Below are positions 1 to 6,415 of a DNA stretch of 9,341 nucleotides, piece after piece (positions within the stretch are counted from its first letter, which is position 1; every line of letters starts with the position of its first letter). The notes beneath the pieces were generated by a model, which was not told the origin of the DNA, searched no databases, and worked only from the letters and a program-made list of their open reading frames with translations. The position numbers were made by a program, and so were the translations under genes. The DNA is from Propionibacterium sp. (GTDB taxonomy: Bacteria; Actinomycetota; Actinomycetes; Propionibacteriales; Propionibacteriaceae), in the NCBI GenBank assembly GCA_012719335.1, contig JAAYAO010000253.1:1-9341 (forward strand). Reading direction: 5' to 3'.

Positions 1-1869
1 CACCCCCACGGTGGTGACCAGGGCGATCCGGGTGCGGGCCCGTAGCGCCAAGGCAACTCCCACCGCCACCAGCGGCACCATCAACCAGTCGATGCCCTGC
101 ACCAGTCCGGGCCGGGGCGCGGGCAACGGGGACGTCATCGTCAGGGCGAGTGACCCGACCGCCCCGATCACGATCACCACCGCCAACGGGGGCACCAGGT
201 GCCGCAAGGGGGTGTCGGAGTCGGTCAGGTCACCGACCCGGGCCCCCAGTGCGATGCTGCGGGTACGGAAGGCCTCGACGACATCCACCGCCCGGATCGG
301 GAACAGTTCCCGATCCAGCAGTCGATCGACCGCGTGCCGGCGCCACACCAGCAGGGCACCGAGGGTCACCACCGCGAGGGTCATGAACAACTCCGGCGCC
401 ACGCCGTGCCACAGCGACAGGTCGGCACCGGCCTCGGCGCCGATCGAGGCGGTGGCGGCGTCGATCACCGGCTCGGCGACCGGGCCGGCCACCCCCAGCA
501 GTACGCCCGCCCCGGCGACCACACCGACCGGCACCAGTAGATCCCGTCCGCCCTCGCGCGGCGGGTCGGCGATCGGGGCGCCGCGGAACACCGCCAGCAC
601 CATTCGGGCGCTGTAGGCGAAGGTGAACACCGCCGCCAGCACCGCGACCCCGCCGACCAGCCAAGCGGTGCCCCCGGGCAGGGCGGCCATCGACTTGAAC
701 ATCGCCTCCTTGGAGACGAAACCGAACAGCGGCGGCAGGCCCGCCATCGAGATCGCGCCGAGGGTCAGCAGGCCGGCCGTCCACGGCATGGTGCGGTACA
801 CCCCGCTCAGCTCACCGATCCGGCGGGTGCCCCACTGGTGGTCGATCACCCCGACCGCCATGAACAGGGCGGACTTGAACAGGGCGTGGGCCAGGACGTG
901 AATGATCGCGCCGAGCAGGGCGTACCCCGTCCCGATGCCGATGGTGGCCACCAGGAAGCCGAGTTGGCTGACCGTGGAGTAGGCGAGCAACTCCTTCAGA
1001 TCGCGCCGTTGCAGCGCGAACACCGCACCCATCAGGGCGGTGAGCAGGCCGACGGCGATCAGCAGGATGTTCCACACCGGCACCTCGGCCAGCGCGGTGG
1101 AGAACCGCAACAGCAGGTAGATGCCGGCCTTCACCATGGCCGCGGCGTGCAGGTAGGCGCTGACCGGGGTGGAGGCGACCATCGCATCGGGCAGCCAGGC
1201 GTGGAAGGGGAACTGGGCCGACTTGGTGAACGCGGCGATCGCCACCAGTACGGCGATCCCGGCCGCGAAGCCCGGGGCGTCCCGCCAGTCGGGGTGGGCC
1301 AGGATGACGCTCAGTTCGGTGGTGCCGAACCGGGCCCAGGTCAGGCCGACCGCGGCCAGCAGGGTCAACCCGCCGGCGGCGGTGACCAGAAAGGTGCGGA
1401 TCGCCGGGGCCCGCGCCTTCGGGCCGGATTGGCTGATCAGCAGGAAGGAACACACCGTGGTGAACTCCCACATCACCCACATCACCACGATGTCGTCGGC
1501 CAGCACCAGGCCGGTCATCGCCGCGGCGAAGAAGGTCAACAACCCCAGGAAGGCGCCGTGGCGGCCCCGGGGCAGATAGCCGGCGGTGTAGGCCAGCACC
1601 ACCGCGCCGACCAGTAACACGATCAGCCCGAAGATCAGCGACAGGCCGTCCAGTCGCAGGGTCACGCCGATGCCCAGGGACGGCAACCAGTCGATCCGTT
1701 CGGTGACCGGGCCCTCGGACGGACGGGTGGCCCAGCCGTACCCGAGGGTGGCGGCGGCCAGTACCAGTCCGCCGGCGGCGATCCAACCGGCGCGTCGTCC
1801 CAGCGTGCGGCCGAGCACCAGGGTCACCACGCAGACCACCACGGTGATCGCGAAGGTGGTGAACAGCAT
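1..1869 (-). CDS. mrpA: MrpA/MnhA-type Na+/H+ antiporter subunit A (3' end outside window)
   Basis: This is the large membrane subunit of a multi-subunit Mrp cation/proton antiporter, related to the NuoL/ND5 proton-pumping subunit of complex I. The 623 visible residues form a continuous series of hydrophobic helices. Family landmarks are the WEFT motif with E135, FTKSAQFPFHAWLPDAM at 214-230 with K216, HAAAMVKAG at 241-249 with K247, LAYSTVSQLGF at 295-305, and HALFKSALFM at 328-337 with K332. The run after K332 (VGVIDHQWGTRRI) resembles MrpA rather than NuoL. The ATG at 1869 is the only usable start: an in-frame TGA lies seven codons upstream and a GGGAG ribosome binding site (1879-1883) sits nine bases before it. 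Full MrpA proteins usually carry a C-terminal MrpB-like part, which would lie left of base 1 with the other mrp genes. A related hydrogenase or NuoL-like subunit is less likely. Confidence 0.9.
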   Translation of the reverse strand, partial: MLFTTFAITVVVCVVTLVLGRTLGRRAGWIAAGGLVLAAATLGYGWATRPSEGPVTERIDWLPSLGIGVTLRLDGLSLIFGLIVLLVGAVVLAYTAGYLPRGRHGAFLGLLTFFAAAMTGLVLADDIVVMWVMWEFTTVCSFLLISQSGPKARAPAIRTFLVTAAGGLTLLAAVGLTWARFGTTELSVILAHPDWRDAPGFAAGIAVLVAIAAFTKSAQFPFHAWLPDAMVASTPVSAYLHAAAMVKAGIYLLLRFSTALAEVPVWNILLIAVGLLTALMGAVFALQRRDLKELLAYSTVSQLGFLVATIGIGTGYALLGAIIHVLAHALFKSALFMAVGVIDHQWGTRRIGELSGVYRTMPWTAGLLTLGAISMAGLPPLFGFVSKEAMFKSMAALPGGTAWLVGGVAVLAAVFTFAYSARMVLAVFRGAPIADPPREGGRDLLVPVGVVAGAGVLLGVAGPVAEPVIDAATASIGAEAGADLSLWHGVAPELFMTLAVVTLGALLVWRRHAVDRLLDRELFPIRAVDVVEAFRTRSIALGARVGDLTDSDTPLRHLVPPLAVVIVIGAVGSLALTMTSPLPAPRPGLVQGIDWLMVPLVAVGVALALRARTRIALVTTVGV

Positions 1870-1890
1870 CTGGTGTGGCTCCCGGCATCA

Positions 1891-1904
1891 GTCGATGAGT
1901 CGAC
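1891..1904. repeat. Inverted repeat upstream of mrpA
   Basis: GTCGA and TCGAC flank a TGAG spacer, giving a perfect five-base-pair inverted repeat 21 bases before the mrpA start codon. A short tandem CAACC/CAACC tract follows at 1904-1916. It could be an operator or a weak 5'-leader hairpin. I recognise no regulator that matches it, and no clear -10/-35 pair is visible nearby. Confidence 0.35.
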
Positions 1905-1926
1905 AACCCAACCCAATCATTGAGGC

Positions 1927-1957
1927 GCCGACCGCGGCAAACCGCGCCGCGGTGGGC
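1927..1957 (-). terminator. Candidate hairpin terminator after the LLM oxidoreductase gene
   Basis: ACCGCGG (1931-1937) and CCGCGGT (1947-1953) form a perfect seven-base-pair stem around a nine-base loop. Three more pairs extend it after one G-G mismatch, reaching 1927 and 1957. It starts just after the TGA stop of the oxidoreductase gene on the minus strand. No U-run follows, but GC-rich actinobacterial terminators often lack one. If functional, it would separate mrpA from the upstream genes. Confidence 0.45.
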
Positions 1958-1958
1958 C

Positions 1959-2849
1959 TCAGCCGCCGGTGCGCTGCCGGTAGGGGCCGATCACCTCGTC
2001 ACCGAATCGCTTGAGCCGGTCGATCTTGCTCTGCAGGGGTTCGGTGTCGGCGGCCAAGCCGTACGGGTTGAAAGTGCCGAAACCACCCATCACCTGATTA
2101 ACGCCGAGGTCGGCCTGGGCGTGCACGTCGTCGACGGTGAACACCCCACCGCCCTGAATCACGAAGGGCAGGTGGTCGCGGCCGTGCTCGCGGCGCATCC
2201 GGTGCAGGTCGGTGACGGCCTCGCGCAGCACGTCATCGGGCAGGCCGGTCTGCAACCACCCGTCACCCAACCGGGCGGCGCGTTTGCGCATCAACGGCGA
2301 GTTGCCGCCGATCAGGATCGGCACCGGCTCGGACGGCACCGGGTTCAGTTTGATGGGGTCGATGTCGTAGAACTCGCCGTGGAACTCGAAGTAGTCCCCG
2401 CTGCTCAGGCCCCGGATGATCTCGATGCACTCCAGGAAGCGCCGGCCGCGACCCTCCCAGGGCAGGCCGACCAGGTCGTAGTCCTCCGGCCAGGGACTGG
2501 TGCCGACCCCGAGTTGGATCCGGTTGTTCGAGATCACCGCCAGGGAAGTGATCTCCTTGGCGAACAGGGCGGGGTGGCGGATCGGCAGTTTCATCACGAA
2601 CGGTGAGAACTCGATCCGGCTGGTGGCCGCCGCCATCGCGGCCATCGCCACCACGGGTTCGACGAAGGGCTTGTTCTCCAGGAACTCCCGGGAGCCATCG
2701 GCGTTGTAGGGGTAGGTCGAGTCCGATTCCTTCGGGTAGCCGATGCTGTCGGCCAACACGATCACGTCGAAACCGGCTTCCTCGGCCGCCCGGGCCAACG
2801 GAATGTAGTAGGACGGGTCGATCATCGCGACGCTGGTGGAGAACTTCAT
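1959..2849 (-). CDS. LLM-class (luciferase-like) F420-type oxidoreductase
   Basis: A 296-residue TIM-barrel oxidoreductase of the bacterial luciferase-like superfamily, whose actinobacterial members usually use coenzyme F420 or FMN. Supporting stretches are ARAAEEAGFDVIVLADS at 19-35, TSRIEFSPFVMKLPIRHPA at 76-94, the hallmark NRIQLGVGTSPWPEDY at 109-124, GRGRRFLECIEIIRG at 133-147, PVPILIGGNSPLMRKRAARL at 175-194 and GDGWLQTG at 195-202. The length is normal for the family. The reading frame stays open upstream, but the ATG at 2849 begins exactly where family homology starts (MKFSTSVAMI), and AGGA lies about a dozen bases before it. The substrate cannot be read from sequence. The gene lies 74 bases downstream of the small membrane-protein pair and may be co-transcribed with it. 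Dependence on F420 rather than FMN is inferred from the family and host type. Confidence 0.88.
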   Translation of the reverse strand: MKFSTSVAMIDPSYYIPLARAAEEAGFDVIVLADSIGYPKESDSTYPYNADGSREFLENKPFVEPVVAMAAMAAATSRIEFSPFVMKLPIRHPALFAKEITSLAVISNNRIQLGVGTSPWPEDYDLVGLPWEGRGRRFLECIEIIRGLSSGDYFEFHGEFYDIDPIKLNPVPSEPVPILIGGNSPLMRKRAARLGDGWLQTGLPDDVLREAVTDLHRMRREHGRDHLPFVIQGGGVFTVDDVHAQADLGVNQVMGGFGTFNPYGLAADTEPLQSKIDRLKRFGDEVIGPYRQRTGG

Positions 2850-2862
2850 GTCCCCGTTCCTA

Positions 2863-2875
2863 CCCCGGTTCGGGG
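2863..2875. repeat. Short GC inverted repeat at the LLM gene leader
   Basis: CCCCG and CGGGG flank GTT, a five-base-pair hairpin with a three-base loop that ends 14 bases before the oxidoreductase start codon, just 5' of its AGGA element. It could affect translation or be chance in GC-rich DNA. Confidence 0.25.
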
Positions 2876-2884
2876 GCGGCTCCG

Positions 2885-2897
2885 CGGGATCGTCCCG
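2885..2897. repeat. Inverted repeat between the membrane-protein pair and the LLM gene
   Basis: CGGGA (2885-2889) and TCCCG (2893-2897) flank TCG, a small perfect hairpin in the 74-base gap after the 68-aa membrane protein. It could be a weak terminator or nothing; no U-run follows on the minus strand. Confidence 0.25.
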
Positions 2898-2923
2898 ATC
2901 GCCGGTCGCGGCCGGGGGTGGAC

Positions 2924-3130
2924 TCAGAGCCGGGTCAGGCCGGGGCAGCGTCCGGTGATCGCGCCGACCAACACCCACAGTGCGCCCAGCCCGGCCGCCA
3001 CGGCCAGTACCGGGCTGGTCGGGGTGAGGGTGACCGCGAAGGCGGCGATCACCACCGCGATCACCAGTTGGGTGATACGCACCGCCGGGCCCGGACGGCA
3101 GCCGGCCCGGGTGATGCGCCAACCGGTCAT
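2924..3130 (-). CDS. Small YgaP-TM-like (DUF2892-like) membrane protein, 68 aa
   Basis: A 68-residue protein with two hydrophobic helices (about 19-36 and 40-58) that ends in TGRCPGLTRL. Paired short helices followed by a Gly-x-Cys-Pro turn resemble the membrane domain found alone or fused to rhodanese in YgaP-like proteins (DUF2892 type). Known relatives are linked to sulfane-sulfur handling; a role here is only inferred. Cysteines are C11 and C62. The frame is open far upstream, but the ATG at 3130 overlaps the TGA of the preceding membrane-protein gene as ATGA, so the two are translationally coupled and this start is strongly favoured. The short length and GC-rich setting make it easy to miss in automated annotation. 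Confidence 0.72.
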   Translation of the reverse strand: MTGWRITRAGCRPGPAVRITQLVIAVVIAAFAVTLTPTSPVLAVAAGLGALWVLVGAITGRCPGLTRL

Positions 3131-3663
3131 CGGGCGGTGGCCCGCACCGGCATCGGGCAGGCAACCTGTCCGCGCAACCGCCAGAGCACCGCCACCCCGG
3201 TCAGCACCATCGCGGCCAAGGCCAGGTAGGGCTGCACCGGCGCGAACCAGGTGATCGCCCCCGAATAGCCCAGGGCGAGCAGAGCCAGCTTGTTGCAGAC
3301 CGGGCAACCGACCGCGAACCAGGCCAGGATGCCGCCGGCCATGCCGAGTTTGCCGGAGCGTTGTTCCTCGGCCGATTCCGGTTCGGGTTCGGCCGACTGG
3401 TCGGCCGAGCTGCGCACATAGGTCGCGATCAACACCCCGGACAGGGCGGCGGTGAGCAGCCAGACCGGGTAGTTCCACCACACCGGCGGAATGTCGCGGG
3501 CGAAGATCGGGTTCGGAATCAGCACCGTGGCGATGCCGATGATCAGACCCACGACCACCGCCCCCAGCACGGCGATGCCGGTTTGGCGCAGTGTCCAACC
3601 GCGCAACGCCGTGCCGGCCAGGCGCAGGGTCTCACCGATCCCGGTCAGGGGAGCGCGTCCCAT
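3127..3663 (-). CDS. Uncharacterised four-helix membrane protein with GCPVCNK motif
   Basis: A 178-residue integral membrane protein that I cannot assign to a characterised family. Likely membrane helices lie at about 27-50, 62-83, 107-131 and 137-161, with an acidic cytosolic-type loop at 86-103 (rich in Glu/Pro/Ser). The third helix contains GCPVCNK at 119-125, placing C120 and C123 as a CxxC pair within or at the edge of the membrane; a second Cys-Pro (C169-P170) lies near the C terminus. Such pairs suit metal binding or thiol/persulfide chemistry. The ATG at 3663 has a GAGGG ribosome binding site (3668-3672). A CsoR/CstR-like palindrome lies 29 bases upstream, and the stop overlaps the start of the 68-aa gene. 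Context suggests a two-protein unit responding to copper or reactive sulfur; the biochemical role is unknown. Confidence 0.75.
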   Translation of the reverse strand: MGRAPLTGIGETLRLAGTALRGWTLRQTGIAVLGAVVVGLIIGIATVLIPNPIFARDIPPVWWNYPVWLLTAALSGVLIATYVRSSADQSAEPEPESAEEQRSGKLGMAGGILAWFAVGCPVCNKLALLALGYSGAITWFAPVQPYLALAAMVLTGVAVLWRLRGQVACPMPVRATAR

Positions 3664-3689
3664 GGTTCCCTCTCGTCGACAACAGCGGT

Positions 3690-3695
3690 TCTATA
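3690..3695 (-). promoter_or_regulatory. Candidate -10 element for the membrane-protein pair
   Basis: TATAGA on the minus strand resembles a -10 hexamer. It shares three bases with the adjacent palindrome, so a protein bound there would block RNA polymerase. A start site about seven bases downstream would leave a leader of roughly 20 bases containing the GAGGG site. No good -35 is visible. Confidence 0.42.
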
Positions 3696-3708
3696 CCCCG
3701 GAGGGTAT
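3693..3708. promoter_or_regulatory. CsoR/CstR-like operator palindrome
   Basis: ATACCC (3693-3698) and GGGTAT (3703-3708) form a perfect six-base inverted repeat around CGGA. This has the shape of operators bound by the CsoR/FrmR-family repressors: CsoR senses Cu(I), CstR senses persulfides, and both use ATACCC/GGGTAT-like half-sites around a short G/C centre. It overlaps the candidate -10 of the membrane-protein pair, the usual place for repression. No CsoR-family gene lies in this window, so the regulator would be encoded elsewhere. The match is by eye to the known operator form. Confidence 0.6.
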
Positions 3709-3736
3709 GAGGTGCCGGACGGAATCACAAGGGGTG

Positions 3737-3748
3737 ACCCCGCGGGGT
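3737..3748. repeat. Perfect 12-base palindrome after the lipoprotein gene
   Basis: ACCCCGCGGGGT is a perfect palindrome just past the lipoprotein stop codon. On the minus strand it is followed by CACCCC, so competing GC hairpins are possible. It may be a weak terminator for the lipoprotein gene or an accessory site near the operator at 3693. No U-run is present. Confidence 0.3.
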
Positions 3749-3751
3749 GCG

Positions 3752-4444
3752 TCAGCAGGAGCCGCGCATCTGCGGGCTGGGATCGCGCACGGTGATGCTC
3801 TCCACCACCTCGGAGTCCTGAATCGGGTCGGTGCTGAAGTTCTCCGCCCGGACGAACACCATCTCGCGTTCACCCTCCTCGGCCACCAGCACCGCGAACG
3901 GGCCACCGTCGCCGTCCTTGGTGTCCTCGGTGGTCTCGTACAGGCCCTTGATCTCGCCGAAGGTCATGCCCGCGTGGGCCCCGGCCTCGGTGGTGACGGG
4001 CTCACCGCCACCTGGGGGCTCGGTGATCGAGATCTCGGCGAGCGGGTCGGTTTCCTTCGGCTCCTCGGGGGTGTGCTCGAGCTGGAACTCGATGCCGCGC
4101 TCGCTGTATTCGGGGGAGGCGATGTAGATCGAGCACTCCGGCTCCAGCACCATGGCGCCGCGTTCGACCAGGTCGGTGTCACCCAGGGAGATGTCGCCGA
4201 TGCCGTCGAAGGTCAACACTTCGCCGCCGGCCTCGGCCGTCGACTCCTCGGCGGGGGTTTCGGACTGTTCCTCGGTGGGCTCGCCGGTCTGTTCCCCGGT
4301 CGGCTCACCGGTGTCCTCGGTCGCCTGCGTGGTGGGCTGATCCACCGGTTCGGTGGTGGCCCCGTCGTCATCGGCGGTGCAGGCGGCGGCCAACGGCAGG
4401 AAAGCTGCCATCAGCAGGGGAAGAAAGGTCTTGGTCTTGCGCAT
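3752..4444 (-). CDS. Secreted lipoprotein with Thr/Glu/Pro-rich linker
   Basis: A 230-residue protein with a classical lipoprotein signal: MRKTK, a hydrophobic stretch at 7-21 and C22 in a PLAAAC lipobox, so it should be exported and lipid-anchored. Residues 23-72 are a low-complexity linker rich in Thr, Glu and Pro, with GEPTGEQTGEPT at 47-58 as an imperfect repeat. The globular part (about 75-220) has FDGIGDISLGD at 79-89 and TTEAGAHAGMTFGEIKGLYE at 151-170. These resemble the repeated GxGxxxxG...TxxGxxxGxtxxevkxlY pattern of many actinobacterial secreted proteins of unknown function. C104 and C230 could form a disulfide. The start has an AAGGGAG site six bases before the ATG. It is separated by 73 bases from the uptake operon and by 88 from the membrane-protein pair, so it is probably its own unit. 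Function unknown. Confidence 0.82.
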   Translation of the reverse strand: MRKTKTFLPLLMAAFLPLAAACTADDDGATTEPVDQPTTQATEDTGEPTGEQTGEPTEEQSETPAEESTAEAGGEVLTFDGIGDISLGDTDLVERGAMVLEPECSIYIASPEYSERGIEFQLEHTPEEPKETDPLAEISITEPPGGGEPVTTEAGAHAGMTFGEIKGLYETTEDTKDGDGGPFAVLVAEEGEREMVFVRAENFSTDPIQDSEVVESITVRDPSPQMRGSC

Positions 4445-4467
4445 TGTCTGCTCCCTTGCGGTTGCTG

Positions 4468-4491
4468 TTCATGCGACGGTCGTCGTGCGAA
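4468..4491. repeat. Imperfect hairpin in the lipoprotein leader
   Basis: CGACG (4474-4478) and CGTCG (4481-4485), with outer TTC/GAA pairing, form an imperfect stem-loop between the ABC ATPase stop and the lipoprotein start. It lacks a U-run. It may terminate the uptake operon, structure the lipoprotein leader, or be incidental. Confidence 0.3.
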
Positions 4492-4497
4492 GTCCCG

Positions 4498-4506
4498 AAC
4501 ATAACA
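4498..4506 (-). promoter_or_regulatory. Possible extended -10 promoter for the lipoprotein gene
   Basis: TGTTATGTT on the minus strand fits an extended -10 (TGn then TATGTT), in an unusually AT-rich patch 54 bases before the lipoprotein start. No recognisable -35 lies at the expected distance. Confidence 0.3.
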
Positions 4507-4517
4507 ACCGTCCGGGG

Positions 4518-5345
4518 TCAGGTGCCCGAACCCGGGCCCAGCGCGGCCAGGATGCGTTGCGCGGCCGGATGGTCCGCACCGTGCTCGCGCTGCTCCCGGC
4601 GCAGCTCGGCGTCCGGGCGGTCCTCGATGTGCACGATGCCCGCCGGGACGGGGCTGAGCACGATCACCCGGTCGGCCAGCAACAGGGCTTCCTCGATGTC
4701 GTGGGTGACCAGCAGGGTGGGGCGGCGTTCGGCGGCGGTGATATCGAGCAGCCAGAACTGCAATTGCCGGCGGGTCAGTGCGTCCAGGGCCCCGAAGGGT
4801 TCGTCCAACAGCAGCGCCGGTTGCGGCATCAGGGAGCTGCGCAGCAGCGACACCCGCTGCCGCATCCCACCGGAGAGCTCGTCGGGCCAGGCCCGTTCGG
4901 TGCCGGCCAGGCCGAAGCGATCCAGCAGGGCCCGGGCCCGGGTGCGGGCCTCGGCCCGGGACTGGCCGGCGATCTCGGCACCCAGGGTGGCGTTGTCCAG
5001 GGTGGTCAGCCAGGGCAGCAGGGCGTCCTGCTGGGGGTGGTAGGCGACCCCGCCCGGCCGGCCGATCAGCGGGGTGCCGTTGACCTCGGCCCGACCGGAG
5101 GCGGGAATCAGCAACCCGGCCAGCACCTTCAACAGGGTGGATTTGCCGCACCCGCTGGGGCCGACGATGGCGGTCAGCGAGCCCGGGGGCACGGTCAGGC
5201 TGAGGTCGTCCAGAACCGTTCGGAAACCGGGGTGGCGCCCGAACAATCCGGCGCCGGGCAGCGGAAAGCGGTGGGTGATGTGCTCGACCACCAGGCCGGC
5301 CCCGGCCTCGTTGGTCGTCGGGTGCTGTTCACCGTCGGCTGTCAT
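4518..5345 (-). CDS. ABC transporter ATP-binding protein (ThiZ-like)
   Basis: The 275-residue nucleotide-binding subunit that powers import for this operon. All ABC motifs are present: Walker A GPSGCGKST at 62-70, Q-loop at Q105/Q106 in HPQQDALLPW, signature LSGGMRQR at 157-164, Walker B ALLLDEP at 177-183, D-loop ALD at 186-188 and H-loop H215 in VTHDIEEA. The stretch FGALDALTRRQLQFWLLDI (184-202) is typical of the nitrate/taurine/thiamine-pyrimidine (SsuB/TauB/ThiZ) branch. The start is ambiguous. I take the ATG at 5345, 13 bases after the substrate-binding gene's stop, with a weak GGTG site. A GTG at 5354 in the same frame would add three residues and bring the genes within four bases, but it has no visible ribosome binding site. 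It is the last gene of the operon. Thiamine specificity comes from the riboswitch and neighbours, not from this protein. Confidence 0.92.
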   Translation of the reverse strand: MTADGEQHPTTNEAGAGLVVEHITHRFPLPGAGLFGRHPGFRTVLDDLSLTVPPGSLTAIVGPSGCGKSTLLKVLAGLLIPASGRAEVNGTPLIGRPGGVAYHPQQDALLPWLTTLDNATLGAEIAGQSRAEARTRARALLDRFGLAGTERAWPDELSGGMRQRVSLLRSSLMPQPALLLDEPFGALDALTRRQLQFWLLDITAAERRPTLLVTHDIEEALLLADRVIVLSPVPAGIVHIEDRPDAELRREQREHGADHPAAQRILAALGPGSGT

Positions 5346-5358
5346 GCCCGGCACCGGT

Positions 5359-6393
5359 TCAGTTGGCCGGCAGGTGGTCGTTGGTCCAGGCGCCCTCCAG
5401 CGGTGAGGTGTCGGTGAGCATCTCCGCCCCGACCAGGAAGTCGGTGAACTCGGTCCACACCGCTTCCTCCATCACCCCGAAGCCGTCGCCGGACCCGTCG
5501 ACGGTGTAGCGGGGGGCGTAGTAGTCGACCGCGGCCCGGGCCAGCTCCTCGTCCAACTCGGGGGCGCCGACCAGCAGGGCGTCGGCCCCGGCGGTCGGGT
5601 CGGCCACCACTTCGGCGTAGCCGTCGGAGGTGGCGGCCAGGAAGTCGCGGGCCAGGTCGGGATCCTCCTCCATCGCCGCACTGTTGCCGATCAGGATCGG
5701 GGTGTACCAGTTGGGGATGCAGTCCAGGTGCTCCGACATCGCGATCGTCACCACGTCATCGCGCACCGATTCGGCCCGCAGCGCGTCCCAGCCGCCGAAC
5801 ACCCAGACCACGTCGAAACGATCCTGCTCCAGGCCGGCCAGGTAGTCGACGTTGCCGATGTCGATGAAGTCGACCGTAGCCGGGTCACCACCGCCGCAGC
5901 GCACCAGTTCGGAGATGATCTCGGTCTCCAGCGAGCCGCCGTAACCGCCGTAGCGCTTGCCGTCCAGCGACCCGGGGTCGGTGGTCAGCCCGGAGGTGGA
6001 CAACCCCATCAGGGCCGAGTCGTTCACCGGCAGCAGGGTGGCGATCGCCTGCACGTCCATGCCCTGGGCGCGCGCGGGCAGCAGCGATTCGGCCTGGGAG
6101 ATGCCGAACTCCACCTGACCCTGGGCCACCGCGACGTCGGCACCGACGTCGGCGCCGGGTTCGATGATGGTCAGGTTGATGCCGGCTTCCTCGTAGAGGC
6201 CGTGTTCCTGGGCGTAGTAGATGCCGGCGTGGTGGGCGTTCGGCGTCCAGTTCAACATCAGGGTGACGTCGCGGGTTTCGGTGTCGGGGTCACCGGTTGG
6301 GGTGGGGGAGTCACCGCCGGTGGTGCAGGCGGTGAGCAGGGCGCCGGTGGCCAGCAGGGCCAGGCCGGTGCGGACGATGTGTCGTGTGGTCAC
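5359..6393 (-). CDS. NMT1/THI5-like substrate-binding lipoprotein (ThiY-like)
   Basis: A 344-residue extracytoplasmic binding protein of an ABC importer. It has a lipoprotein signal with lipobox LLTAC and lipidated C23, a short Thr/Pro/Asp linker, then a periplasmic-binding fold. The segment LNWTPNAHHAGIYYAQEHGL (47-66) is the hallmark of the NMT1/THI5/ThiY family, which binds thiamine pyrimidine precursors such as hydroxymethylpyrimidine or its formylaminopyrimidine breakdown product. VEFGISQAESLLPARAQG (94-111), GYGGSLE (150-156) and FDVVWVFGGWDA (193-204) are also family-like. Translation starts at a GTG with a good GAAGGA site six to seven bases upstream. It lies 22 bases after the permease gene and is co-transcribed under the TPP riboswitch. 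The exact ligand (pyrimidine precursor or thiamine itself) cannot be decided from sequence. Confidence 0.93.
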   Translation of the reverse strand: MTTRHIVRTGLALLATGALLTACTTGGDSPTPTGDPDTETRDVTLMLNWTPNAHHAGIYYAQEHGLYEEAGINLTIIEPGADVGADVAVAQGQVEFGISQAESLLPARAQGMDVQAIATLLPVNDSALMGLSTSGLTTDPGSLDGKRYGGYGGSLETEIISELVRCGGGDPATVDFIDIGNVDYLAGLEQDRFDVVWVFGGWDALRAESVRDDVVTIAMSEHLDCIPNWYTPILIGNSAAMEEDPDLARDFLAATSDGYAEVVADPTAGADALLVGAPELDEELARAAVDYYAPRYTVDGSGDGFGVMEEAVWTEFTDFLVGAEMLTDTSPLEGAWTNDHLPAN

Positions 6394-6415
6394 AGGATTT
6401 CCTTCGTTGGTGGTT

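Noticed and set aside
838..1617. Long plus-strand open frame opposite mrpA
   Set aside because: Its Gln/Gly/Arg-rich product with no domain is the antisense shadow of a well-supported MrpA reading frame.
812..1906. 364-aa minus-strand frame overlapping mrpA
   Set aside because: It is an out-of-frame Arg/Gly/Pro-rich translation of the same DNA; the frame starting at 1869 gives clear MrpA motifs.
1920..2606. 228-aa plus-strand open frame opposite the oxidoreductase
   Set aside because: Val/Gln/Asp-rich shadow sequence lacking any motif; the minus-strand frame has family hallmarks.
2850..3164. N-terminal extension of the oxidoreductase to 3164
   Set aside because: The extra residues are unlike any family member and overlap the two small membrane-protein genes; homology begins at the ATG at 2849.
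4353..5417. 354-aa plus-strand open frame opposite the ABC ATPase
   Set aside because: Gly/Gln-rich composition and complete overlap with a gene carrying all ABC motifs.
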